Source: a virus. From it: 26,956 nt of DNA. Below are positions 7,392-14,431 of this stretch, in pieces. Location of the stretch: the IMG/VR virus record IMGVR_UViG_3300020334_000009, positions 1-26,956 of that record; one strand, 5' to 3'. Every line of letters begins with the position of its first letter. Position 1 is the stretch's first letter. A model generated the notes under the pieces. It saw only the letters and a list, made by a program, of their open reading frames with translations. It was not told the DNA's origin and did not search any database. Position numbers and translations under genes: made by a program.

Positions 7392-9877
7392 TAAAAGAAA
7401 TCCTCAAGTGTACCTTGTGTACCATAAGTTCTATCGATATCCCATTTTATCACATTTAATATTAATGTCAAGGGGTCAATAAAAACTTTTTCAAACTGTG
7501 TTTCATAATCAACAAAATCATGTATCTTAAATTCTTTAGGTATCTTAGTAATGTATGTGATTACATTTGAAGTAAAAGGATTAGGTTGTTTTAGATAAAC
7601 AAACTTAATCTTATCACCCTCTTGTATCAATGGGTATTTGTATATTAGTTTGTTTTGTTTTAACTTGTTGTTGTAAATCAACGCACCTTTAACATGAATC
7701 GGTGTTGATTTTTTAAATGTAGTACCACTATCAAAAAACTTTGATAATCCTTTTACAGAACGAGGGAAAGAAATAAGTTCTGGATTTACTTTAAAAAACT
7801 CTTCACGAAAATTAATAACAAATTTATTTAATTCAGTTGCATCACTTGTCATTATAAGTTCAAGTGCATCTTTAATCTTTTGTCTACACATTGCAGGCGT
7901 TGATGACTTAACGGCCTCAATACCCATCATTTTTAACTTTGGTTCTTTGTATGAAACACCTTCACTATCCCACACATTAAGAATATATCTTTTCTTTGCA
8001 ACCCAGATACCTTTATCTGCAATCACTTCTCTTTTCATAATCATCTTGTTTGCATATGCATTTGTATATTGTTTAAGTTGTTCGTATGATTTTGTAATGT
8101 ATGGTTCAATAGATTCCGATGCAACTTTATCTAAGAAGTTTATTGTTTTAGATAGTGCGTTATCACTTTTAATTGTTTGAGTAACAAGTTTATCCATAGT
8201 CAAATAAACAGAATCGGTATCAGATGCAATTACATAATCATCTTTTGTTTTTAAAACATTATTGAGATATTGATTAAGTTTGTTTTCAATCCAACGAATA
8301 GATAACTGACCACTTTTTGTAATACCTTCTGCAATCGCTTTATCGTAATAACGAAAGTATTGATTACCTATTGCACCATAAGCAGAGTTCAAAGAAATCT
8401 TACGAGCCATCTGAATATTGTTATAACGACTAATCAATTTTAGATACTTTTTATCTTTAGTATTTTCATATTCTTGTTGTGCAGATAACATTTTCTTTTT
8501 GTAAACAACTCGTTCATCGTAAAGTTCTTGCATCATCTTTGGTAAAAAACCTTGTTTGTCTGTTCTGAATAATGCACCATTTGGTGTCATAGTAGTTTTA
8601 TCTGGTATGTTTAGTTTTATACCTTTTAACATATCGTCAACAGAAATATCTTGATGACAACTCTTCAATAATGTTTCTGGTGATAGATTGTATTGCATAA
8701 TTAAATGTGGATATAGTGAATTTAAATCAAAAGACATAACCCACTTATGTAAACCAGTAATTGGTTCTTTTACATATGCACCCTCGTATTGTTCGTTTTT
8801 ACTGTGTGATGATTTTTGTGGTATAACAATCTTTCTTTTTCTTAAAAAATTATATATTAGTATATCCCAATATTTTACTTGTCCAAATACATCATTATAA
8901 TTTACTTTTGCCTCATAGGCCATAGTCAGTAATAAACTAATCAAACCCATTTTATCTTCTAACTTATCAACGATTTCCACATCTTGTATATTATAATCAA
9001 TAAAGGATTGAAAATCTTTTTCATACCATTCTTTAAAAGTTTCAAAAGGGTTGTCATCTTTTTTCTCACCGAGTTCAACAGATGCAATATTATCGAGTCT
9101 ATATGATTCTTGTCTGGTGTAAGTAAATTTTTGATAGAGTTGTAAGTAGTCTAGTTGTGAAATACCCATAATATCATAAACTAAATGATTTCTACCCATA
9201 GAGTAAACTTTTCTTGAGCTCACATTACCCCAAGGTGATAGTTCTTTCATTTTAGATTCACCACAAACTTTAAAAATGCGATTACACAAATATGGTATAT
9301 CAAAGAAATCTGTATTCCAACCAGTTACAACATCTGGATAATTCTTTGTCCAAAAAGACATAAACTCCATAATTAAATCGTGTTCGTTAGGACAACGAAT
9401 ATAAGTTACATCTTCTCTTGTATTTTTATAAGGTTGAATACCCCACACTATAATCTTTTTAGATTGTTGATTTTTTACTGTAATTGATAATAAAGGTTCT
9501 ATTGCAGACTCTGGATTAGGAAATCCATTTTCACATTGTACTTCTATATCAATAGTAAATGTAGATATCTTATCTTGATTCCAATTTACTTTTTGTGGGA
9601 ATGTGTCTGAAATATATGTGTATGCGAATCTATCTAATCCATAGATAAGGTGAGGCTGACTTTCATATCTTAATATAAAGTCTTTTGCATCTTTGATAGT
9701 TTCGCATTTATAGGGAGTAACACTTTTACCTTCGAGTGTTTTCCATTCAGTTTCTTTTAAAACTGGAACGAATAGTGTTGGTGAATATTTAACTTTAAAA
9801 TTAAGTCTTTGATTACCACTCACACCACGAACTAAAAGAAAATTACCCCACTGAATAACATTAGTATAAAAATCCAT
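7391..9877 (-). CDS. 43: Family B DNA polymerase, gp43
   Basis: An 828-residue replicative polymerase, shorter than T4 gp43 (about 900). The 3'-5' exonuclease motifs are intact: Exo I TIDIEVQ (108-114, D110/E112), Exo II TGWNTDFFD (185-193, D190) and Exo III YNIQDVEIVD (295-304, D299). Polymerase motif A is FDLNSLYP (383-390, D384), motif B RKISLNSAYGAIGN (492-505) and motif C ASDTDSVYL (551-559, D553/D555). The C-terminus ends in TLEDFF, a hydrophobic tail like the sliding-clamp-binding tails of T4-family polymerases. ATG at 9877 lacks a Shine-Dalgarno sequence and lies exactly 6 nt after a TATAAT box, so a leaderless mRNA is possible. No intein or split is seen. It follows RegA, which in T4 represses translation of replication genes. 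Confidence 0.97.
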   Translation of the reverse strand: MDFYTNVIQWGNFLLVRGVSGNQRLNFKVKYSPTLFVPVLKETEWKTLEGKSVTPYKCETIKDAKDFILRYESQPHLIYGLDRFAYTYISDTFPQKVNWNQDKISTFTIDIEVQCENGFPNPESAIEPLLSITVKNQQSKKIIVWGIQPYKNTREDVTYIRCPNEHDLIMEFMSFWTKNYPDVVTGWNTDFFDIPYLCNRIFKVCGESKMKELSPWGNVSSRKVYSMGRNHLVYDIMGISQLDYLQLYQKFTYTRQESYRLDNIASVELGEKKDDNPFETFKEWYEKDFQSFIDYNIQDVEIVDKLEDKMGLISLLLTMAYEAKVNYNDVFGQVKYWDILIYNFLRKRKIVIPQKSSHSKNEQYEGAYVKEPITGLHKWVMSFDLNSLYPHLIMQYNLSPETLLKSCHQDISVDDMLKGIKLNIPDKTTMTPNGALFRTDKQGFLPKMMQELYDERVVYKKKMLSAQQEYENTKDKKYLKLISRYNNIQMARKISLNSAYGAIGNQYFRYYDKAIAEGITKSGQLSIRWIENKLNQYLNNVLKTKDDYVIASDTDSVYLTMDKLVTQTIKSDNALSKTINFLDKVASESIEPYITKSYEQLKQYTNAYANKMIMKREVIADKGIWVAKKRYILNVWDSEGVSYKEPKLKMMGIEAVKSSTPAMCRQKIKDALELIMTSDATELNKFVINFREEFFKVNPELISFPRSVKGLSKFFDSGTTFKKSTPIHVKGALIYNNKLKQNKLIYKYPLIQEGDKIKFVYLKQPNPFTSNVITYITKIPKEFKIHDFVDYETQFEKVFIDPLTLILNVIKWDIDRTYGTQGTLEDFF
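7444..7471 (-). promoter_or_regulatory. Intragenic sigma70-like promoter before the methyltransferase cassette
   Basis: Minus strand: TTGACA (7471-7466), 16-nt spacer, TAAAAT (7449-7444) with a TG-x extension. It lies inside the last part of gene 43, with the predicted start about 46 nt before the GTG at 7391. It is inside coding sequence, so chance occurrence is possible. Confidence 0.45.
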
Positions 9878-9883
9878 ATTGTA

Positions 9884-9911
9884 ATTATATCACTTTTTTC
9901 TTAATAATCAA
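9884..9911 (-). promoter_or_regulatory. Extended -10 promoter for gene 43
   Basis: Minus strand: TTGATT (9911-9906), 16-nt spacer, then TGATATAAT with TATAAT at 9889-9884. The -10 is perfect and carries the TG extension; the -35 is a partial match. Six bases separate the -10 from the gene 43 ATG, so transcription would start at or beside the initiation codon. Confidence 0.55.
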
Positions 9912-10153
9912 TCCTCAAATAAAGGGTCTACCTCTGGAAAGTATTTTTTCATTGCATCAACTAAATCCTCATAGTGTGCAACTTCTTTCAATTCTTTTTC
10001 TATCTCTCCAACTATATCGCCATGTTCACCAATACCAGCTGGGTTTGATAATAACACCTCAACATTTGCGAGGTGTTTTCTAATATGACCTTCTGCATGA
10101 ACTAGAAATGCAGTTCTTAATTTATTTTTAATCGCCTCTTGTGATTTCATCAT
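9908..10153 (-). CDS. Small hypothetical protein between RegA and gp43
   Basis: An 81-residue, probably all-helical protein (residues 1-38 and 48-70 read as amphipathic helices), with an acidic C-terminus ending PLFED. Its start overlaps the end of regA by 26 nt. Tandem ATGs occur at 10153 and 10150, and no close Shine-Dalgarno sequence is visible, so translation probably depends on the upstream gene. There are no cysteines, no signal peptide and no recognisable domain. It sits in the clamp-loader/RegA/polymerase operon between regA and gene 43, so a replication-accessory role is plausible but unproven. Confidence 0.75.
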   Translation of the reverse strand: MMKSQEAIKNKLRTAFLVHAEGHIRKHLANVEVLLSNPAGIGEHGDIVGEIEKELKEVAHYEDLVDAMKKYFPEVDPLFED

Positions 10154-10553
10154 TTTCTTTTTTCTTTCCTATATTATATTTTGGTTCTAGCACCCATTCG
10201 GATTTTTCTTTAAATGATATTACCTTTATTTGCGAGAGAGGTGCTTTTGGTTCTGGGTTGTTTTCAAAACTAACTAAACCCCAATCTTTTAGAAGGCCTG
10301 CGATAGAGTTCCTTCTACCTATATCGTTCTCTGTGATGTTATGTTCTTTACCATCAAGTGCGAACAACTCTTTAAAGTGAACAATATAGTATTTACCCTG
10401 CTTGTGCAATATATGACAAGACTGATAAAGTTTCTTTTCTTTTCTGGACGATACACCGATTCTGGAAAGAGTTTCTCTTACTTTGAGAAAGTCATCTGGT
10501 TCTTTGAGAGTAACCTCAAGCATTTTATCAGTAGTCCATAATGATTCATTCAT
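10128..10553 (-). CDS. regA: RegA translational repressor
   Basis: A 141-residue homologue of T4 RegA (122 aa), the RNA-binding protein that blocks initiation on early phage mRNAs. The match is direct along the core: LKEPDDFLKVRETLSRIG (16-33), LYQSCHILHKQGKYYIVHFKE (42-62) and the region ending EWVLEPKYNIG correspond almost residue by residue to T4 RegA. It carries about ten extra residues at the N-terminus and a charged C-terminal tail. Context is conserved: gp62 upstream (overlap 4 nt) and gp43 downstream after one small gene. In T4 it autoregulates and represses genes 44, 45 and others; the same loop is likely here, but the operator sites cannot be assigned from sequence alone. Confidence 0.95.
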   Translation of the reverse strand: MNESLWTTDKMLEVTLKEPDDFLKVRETLSRIGVSSRKEKKLYQSCHILHKQGKYYIVHFKELFALDGKEHNITENDIGRRNSIAGLLKDWGLVSFENNPEPKAPLSQIKVISFKEKSEWVLEPKYNIGKKKENDEITRGD

Positions 10554-10939
10554 TTCATTCCACCTTTACTTAACTTATTCTTAATGAACTCAATTTGTTC
10601 ATCAGATAGTATGTCAAGAACTGATTTTGCTTTTGCATTACCATAACCATAATATTCTTTTACATACTCTAAATTTTTTTGTTTACTAGGTTTAATCCAA
10701 GGAGCATATCTTTTCCTTGACCTAATAGTATTTAGTAAAAAATCATATTTCATCTTGTTATCTATGTTGTGAAAACGATTCATTTCATTTACTAATAAGA
10801 TAGTATCATTATGTGGTGCAAGACATTTGTTTACTAGAAAAGATGAATACTTCTTTTCATACATCTCATCACCACTATCCATAAGATTTACTTTAGTGTG
10901 GTTTATAGAGTTTAAATATTCTTTTAATTCATAACTCAT
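10550..10939 (-). CDS. 62: Clamp-loader small subunit, gp62
   Basis: A 129-residue homologue of T4 gp62 (187 aa), the single-copy subunit that joins four gp44 ATPases to load the gp45 clamp. Recognisable stretches include KKYSSFLVNKCLAPHNDTI (about 29-47) and the RSRKRYAPW region (about 73-81), both characteristic of this otherwise divergent family. It is clearly shorter than the T4 protein; truncation at the C-terminal side is usual in marine relatives. Identification is strengthened by position: it overlaps gp44 upstream and RegA downstream by 4 nt each, the T4 order 45-44-62-regA. Confidence 0.9.
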   Translation of the reverse strand: MSYELKEYLNSINHTKVNLMDSGDEMYEKKYSSFLVNKCLAPHNDTILLVNEMNRFHNIDNKMKYDFLLNTIRSRKRYAPWIKPSKQKNLEYVKEYYGYGNAKAKSVLDILSDEQIEFIKNKLSKGGMK

Positions 10940-11874
10940 TTAAGTTTACACTCACTCATTACTTGAGTCAGACAAGCGAGTAAATTTATTTCTTGGTCTG
11001 CAACAAAGGCCGCTTTGTATTGATACTCTGCAAGTAATAAAACTGCTTGTGCAGATGAACCAGTACCATCAAAATATTCATATAGTTTATCATATAACTT
11101 TCTGAATATTCTTGATTGATCGTTATCTAAATTATTAACAACCCACTTTCTAACATTAGTAAAATCTTTGTCTTTCATAAAGACTACTAAGTCTTTCATA
11201 TTCTTTTCTGATACATTTACAAGTATACCACTATCAATAGTTCCAGATGCAGAATATCTTTGCAACTCATTTAAACATCTTCTCCAATCTGGAAAAAACT
11301 TCATAATAAGTTCTGCGATAACTCTTTTATCATACTTCACATTTTCTTTTGCAAGAACACCCTCAACACTTTTCATAAAATCTTTTGCAAGTGTTGGTTT
11401 TTCATCTGATGGAATATTAAATTCAACAACACTACAACGACTATGAAGTGGTTCAATAATTCTATTCTTAAAATTACAAGTAAGAATAAATCCACAGTTT
11501 TTGTGGAACTCTTCTATCATACCACGAAGTGCTGGTTGTGTTGATTGTGGATTTAAATAATCTGCTTCGTCTATGATAATAAACTTTCTACTACCTTCTA
11601 ATGACATAGTAGATGCAAAGTTTTTCATCTTGTTACGAAGTACATCAATACCAGATTCTTCTGAACCATTAATAAGAATATAGTCATAACCTATTTGTTC
11701 TAACATCGCCTTTGCAACAGTTGTCTTACCGACACCAGGCCCACCAGTTAATAATAAATTAGGAATACCATTCTTTACAAACTCAGAAAATGTTTTTTTG
11801 TGTCTTTCGGATAAAACACAATCATGTATAGTTTTAGGTCTATACTTTTCAACCCAAAGAAAAGTTTCTTTCAT
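10936..11874 (-). CDS. 44: Clamp-loader ATPase subunit, gp44
   Basis: A 312-residue AAA+ protein, near the length of T4 gp44 (319). It begins FLWVEKYRPKTI (5-16), the standard clamp-loader opening. Walker A is GGPGVGKT (44-51), Walker B IIIDEADYL (99-107), sensor 1 lies near LTCNFKNRI (131-139), and the SRC arginine-finger motif is HSRCSVVEF (144-152). With gp62 it forms the ATP-driven loader that opens gp45 and places it at primer ends; gp45 on DNA also activates late transcription with gp55. ATG at 11874 has AGGAGAG 5 nt upstream. It lies 9 nt after gp45. Confidence 0.97.
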   Translation of the reverse strand: MKETFLWVEKYRPKTIHDCVLSERHKKTFSEFVKNGIPNLLLTGGPGVGKTTVAKAMLEQIGYDYILINGSEESGIDVLRNKMKNFASTMSLEGSRKFIIIDEADYLNPQSTQPALRGMIEEFHKNCGFILTCNFKNRIIEPLHSRCSVVEFNIPSDEKPTLAKDFMKSVEGVLAKENVKYDKRVIAELIMKFFPDWRRCLNELQRYSASGTIDSGILVNVSEKNMKDLVVFMKDKDFTNVRKWVVNNLDNDQSRIFRKLYDKLYEYFDGTGSSAQAVLLLAEYQYKAAFVADQEINLLACLTQVMSECKLK

Positions 11875-11883
11875 TAAACTCTC

Positions 11884-12558
11884 CTATGAATTATATGTTG
11901 ATTCTGGTTCTAATGCGATGAAATATGATACATCTAAATTCTTATGTTGAAAATAAGAAATACCTTTAGATGAAACTTGTACCTTGTAATCACCAGGCAA
12001 AAGTTTTAGATTTTCTACTTTAAAATAGAATTCAAAAAATGCAGATGCACCACTACCAATAGTAACTGCAAAATCATTTGATGAATTATTCTTTTTATCT
12101 TTTACTTTGAGTTGTATTGTACTGTCTTTTTGACCAGTTAATACTAAATCAGAAACACCTAATGTTGCAGCTGCAGTAGTAACTTTTTTCAGAATATCTT
12201 CTGTAAATTCTACCTCTACATCAACAGACGGCATTTTGATATCTTTTTCAACTGTTACAATAACAGAGGGGTCAGAAAAATGATACTTACAACTTGAACT
12301 ATTATCCTCTTCTGCAATCGTCATATATTTTTCTGTAAATGATAAGACTGGTTCTTTGAACAAACTCATTGCAGATAAAAACTCATTTAAATTGTATATT
12401 GGAATATCTTGAGTAAATGTATCTGGAACAGTTGCAGATGCAACAATGTTTTTCATTGCAGATACTGTTTTTAGTTCTGAACCATTTTTAATCAAAATGT
12501 TTTGATTAATGTTCGCATAAGATTTAAGTATCTCTTTTGTTTGACTTGATAATTTCAT
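11884..12558 (-). CDS. 45: Sliding clamp, gp45
   Basis: A 224-residue homologue of T4 gp45 (228 aa), the trimeric processivity clamp of gp43 and co-activator of late promoters with gp55. The ends match well: MKLSSQTKEILKSYANIN (1-18) at the N-terminus, the IPIYNLNEFLSAMSL strand/helix (52-66), LLPGDYKV (187-194) and the terminal FIALEPESTYNS (213-224). Its ATG shares one base with the stop of the DUF3310 gene (TAATG), so the two are translationally coupled. It heads the conserved 45-44-62-regA-43 block. Confidence 0.95.
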   Translation of the reverse strand: MKLSSQTKEILKSYANINQNILIKNGSELKTVSAMKNIVASATVPDTFTQDIPIYNLNEFLSAMSLFKEPVLSFTEKYMTIAEEDNSSSCKYHFSDPSVIVTVEKDIKMPSVDVEVEFTEDILKKVTTAAATLGVSDLVLTGQKDSTIQLKVKDKKNNSSNDFAVTIGSGASAFFEFYFKVENLKLLPGDYKVQVSSKGISYFQHKNLDVSYFIALEPESTYNS

Positions 12559-12779
12559 TATTTAGTTTCCTTCACTTCAATAAGTTTATTTAAGTACCAT
12601 TGAGCTTTCTTTAAGTCCTCAGTACCATTTTTATAATTATATCTCCAGATATATTTCATAATATTACCTTGAAGATAGTTTTCAAAACCATCACCAGTTG
12701 CACATTGAATTGCATCTATACATTCAATTTTTTGTTGATTGTAATGTGGTGGGTGGTTAACATTATCTATTTTTTTCAT
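12558..12779 (-). CDS. DUF3310-family small protein
   Basis: A 73-residue protein matching the DUF3310 pattern: VNHPPHYNQ near the N-terminus (7-15), IECIDAIQ (18-25), the NYLQGNIMKYIWRYNYKNG core (34-52) and DLKKAQWYLNKLIE (55-68). The family is widespread in phages, sometimes labelled nucleotide-kinase-like, with no settled function. The ATG at 12779 has no Shine-Dalgarno sequence and lies 6 nt downstream of a perfect TATAAT, so the message from that promoter would be leaderless or nearly so. It is the first gene of the clamp/clamp-loader/polymerase operon and is coupled to gp45 by a TAATG overlap. Confidence 0.92.
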   Translation of the reverse strand: MKKIDNVNHPPHYNQQKIECIDAIQCATGDGFENYLQGNIMKYIWRYNYKNGTEDLKKAQWYLNKLIEVKETK

Positions 12780-12785
12780 AAAATC

Positions 12786-12814
12786 ATTATATATTAAAGG
12801 TGGGGTCTTGTCAA
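12786..12814 (-). promoter_or_regulatory. Perfect consensus sigma70 promoter for the DUF3310-gp45-44-62-regA-43 operon
   Basis: Minus strand: TTGACA (12814-12809), exactly 17 nt, TATAAT (12791-12786). All twelve bases match consensus. The -10 ends 6 nt before the ATG at 12779. The -35 lies inside the loop and edge of a strong hairpin (12799-12821). Confidence 0.8.
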
Positions 12815-12821
12815 CCCCACC
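12799..12821 (-). terminator. Hairpin after hsp20, possible terminator with an embedded promoter
   Basis: Arms GGTGGGGT and ACCCCACC (8 bp, 12799-12806 and 12814-12821) enclose a 7-nt loop. On the minus strand the hairpin starts 8 nt after the hsp20 stop and is followed by TTTAATAT, a weak U-tract. It would attenuate hsp20 readthrough while its DNA carries the -35 of the next promoter. Confidence 0.6.
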
Positions 12822-12828
12822 GATAAAT

Positions 12829-13260
12829 TTATTTCACTTCAATCATTTGAGGTTTTTTGTGGTCAGGCACAATTCTTTCTAATGCAATGTATAACATTCC
12901 ATTTTCCATTTTTGCACCTTTTACTTTCATCTCATCTGATAAAGTAAAACTTCTTTTGAAACTTCTATGAGAGATACCCTTATGTACCATAGTTGTATTC
13001 TCATCTATTTCTTCTTCTAATTTTTTAGAAGAAATAGTTAAGTTTCCTTCCTTTAGTTCAATATCAATGTCTTTTTTGGAATAACCAGCCAAGGCCATCT
13101 CAATTTGATAGTTGTAGTCATCATTTTTGACTATGTTATATGGTGGGAATCCACCACTTGTTGTGTGAAAGTCAGTATCAAAAAGTCTATCAAATAGACT
13201 ATCAAAACCAACTGTGTATGGGGTTAGACGATTTCTGTCTAGTGTTGCTAAAGTGTTCAT
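12829..13260 (-). CDS. hsp20: Small heat-shock protein, Hsp20/IbpA type
   Basis: A 143-residue alpha-crystallin-domain chaperone. After a short N-terminal arm (FDSLFDRLFDTDF, 19-31) the crystallin domain runs from about residue 38 (PPYNIVKNDDYNYQIEMALAGY) to about 135, including the A-x-x-x-G-x-L-like final strand region (KMENGMLYIALER, 117-129) and a C-terminal I-x-V motif (MIEV, 139-142). It would form ATP-independent oligomers that hold unfolding proteins. Hsp20 genes are a regular feature of marine T4-like phages and may assist virion assembly. ATG has AAGGAG 7 nt upstream. It stands alone between a promoter-rich leader (13261-13472) and a hairpin, so it is likely transcribed as its own early/late unit. 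Confidence 0.95.
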   Translation of the reverse strand: MNTLATLDRNRLTPYTVGFDSLFDRLFDTDFHTTSGGFPPYNIVKNDDYNYQIEMALAGYSKKDIDIELKEGNLTISSKKLEEEIDENTTMVHKGISHRSFKRSFTLSDEMKVKGAKMENGMLYIALERIVPDHKKPQMIEVK

Positions 13261-13468
13261 ATCTATCTCCTTCTTTAAGCAAGATTAATATTTGAGTCCC
13301 ATAAGGCAACTCATTATTATTTATAAGTGAGGGTTTTTGTAGAGAACCCCCATAACTCTATTTGTTTTTGACACTAGGGTAGGTATATTATATTGTGTCA
13401 AATGGATGTCTTATGAATAGCACCCAATCATATTTATATAATTATAGTACATTACTTTCTAAAAAAAG
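13261..13468. other. Non-coding regulatory region before hsp20
   Basis: About 200 nt without a convincing gene. It contains an early-type promoter at 13444-13472, two TATAAATA late boxes (13431-13438 and 13318-13325), an inverted repeat TTTGACAC / GTGTCAAA with a 20-nt spacer (13367-13374 and 13395-13402), and a small hairpin GGGTT/AACCC (13331-13349) with no U-tract. No tRNA cloverleaf was seen. Confidence 0.6.
13318..13325 (-). promoter_or_regulatory. T4-type late promoter for hsp20
   Basis: TATAAATA on the minus strand, an exact late box, 57 nt before the hsp20 ATG and well placed for a short leader. It fits the presence of gp55 and gp45 in the window. Confidence 0.65.
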
Positions 13469-13472
13469 TCAA
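13431..13472 (-). promoter_or_regulatory. Tandem early and late promoters upstream of hsp20
   Basis: Minus strand: TTGACT (13472-13467), 17-nt spacer, TACTAT (13449-13444), followed at once by TATAAATA (13438-13431). The -35 overlaps the stop codon of the preceding gene. The same TTGACT-17-TACTAT combination drives gp55 (24755-24783). Confidence 0.6.
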
Positions 13473-14431
13473 CCCTTAGATTGAACTTCTTGCATAAATT
13501 TATTCCAATAATCTCTCTTTACTAACTCACCCTCTGCTAAAAACATATCACAAGAACAATATGCACAGTTTTTTCCGTTTAGTAAATAATACATTATTGA
13601 ATGAATATAATTCGCATTATCATTATCGTGTATCGTTAGTAGTTTCGTATCAATACCATTATCATCTAATATCTTGATTGTATTGAAAACAAATGACTTC
13701 TTATCAGAATGTTTCAATCCCATATATTTTAAAAACTCTTCATAAGACTTTTCACAACTTTTATGTAAACTGTAAAAGATTGAGTATACACTTCCAAACT
13801 GATGTTCTAATTCATCAGAAATAAACAAATCTGCAACATCAGATACTAAACCCTCTGGTGTTATATCGTTAATAGAATTTTTATCCCATAAAAAATTCCA
13901 ATCGTTATCTATCATATATTCTATCAATTCACAAAGTTTTTTTGGACTACCATTATCTTTTATATAATTTTTTCTATTACATTTATAATCCATTTTAAAA
14001 TAATATTGTTGATTTTCTTTGTCGTATAATATTACATCTAATATATCAACAGATGATTTTTTAAATGCAGTAGAGTTTGGAGTTATAGCTCTTTCTTTGA
14101 TTCCACAACCACCTATAAAGTCTGGAAAAAATGGTTGATATCTTTCTTGAAATATTCCAAATTTATTTTTCCAACTTTTATTTTCTATACCATATCCTAA
14201 ATAAAAAATATTAGTGTGTCCTAAAAAATTATATTCATTAGAACTTATATTAGATATATCTCTTTTATAATGATGAGAATAAGGCATACCAACACCCTTA
14301 TAGTAATGTTGTTTACCTTTAGAAACTCTACCACTAATATAGTTTACTTTTTCTTTTATTATTAGTTCATTAACAATATCCCCATTTACAGAATAAATGG
14401 GGACTACTGTTTCGTTTATGTTTTTTGACAC
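13469..14431 (-). CDS. Hypothetical 320-residue protein, orphan
   Basis: I do not recognise this protein. It starts at ATG 14431, sharing a base with the stop of the DUF932 gene, so it is coupled to it. It is soluble, rich in Asn, Tyr and Lys, and has mixed alpha/beta character. Features that stand out: a His/Tyr-rich patch (HYYKGVGMPYSHHYKRD, 42-58), an Asp/Lys-rich segment with predicted strands (VDILDVILYDKENQQYYFKMDYKC, around 128-151), and a Cys cluster CAYCSC at 289-294 near the C-terminus that could bind metal, though a second ligand pair is not obvious. There is no signal peptide or membrane segment. Asn and Ile codon use is more AT-rich than in the core replication genes, suggesting an accessory origin. 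Confidence 0.85.
   Translation of the reverse strand: MSKNINETVVPIYSVNGDIVNELIIKEKVNYISGRVSKGKQHYYKGVGMPYSHHYKRDISNISSNEYNFLGHTNIFYLGYGIENKSWKNKFGIFQERYQPFFPDFIGGCGIKERAITPNSTAFKKSSVDILDVILYDKENQQYYFKMDYKCNRKNYIKDNGSPKKLCELIEYMIDNDWNFLWDKNSINDITPEGLVSDVADLFISDELEHQFGSVYSIFYSLHKSCEKSYEEFLKYMGLKHSDKKSFVFNTIKILDDNGIDTKLLTIHDNDNANYIHSIMYYLLNGKNCAYCSCDMFLAEGELVKRDYWNKFMQEVQSKG

Noticed and set aside
13331-13349. Hairpin GGGTT/AACCC as a terminator
   Set aside because: Short stem, 9-nt loop and no U-tract on either strand.
13368-13396. Plus-strand promoter TTGACA...TATTGT or TATATT
   Set aside because: Spacing or -10 match is poor (17 nt to TATTGT, 15 nt to TATATT) and no plus-strand gene follows; better explained as one arm of an inverted repeat.
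13469-14431. Homing endonuclease for the orphan 320-residue protein
   Set aside because: No HNH, GIY-YIG or LAGLIDADG motif; the Cys cluster alone is not enough.
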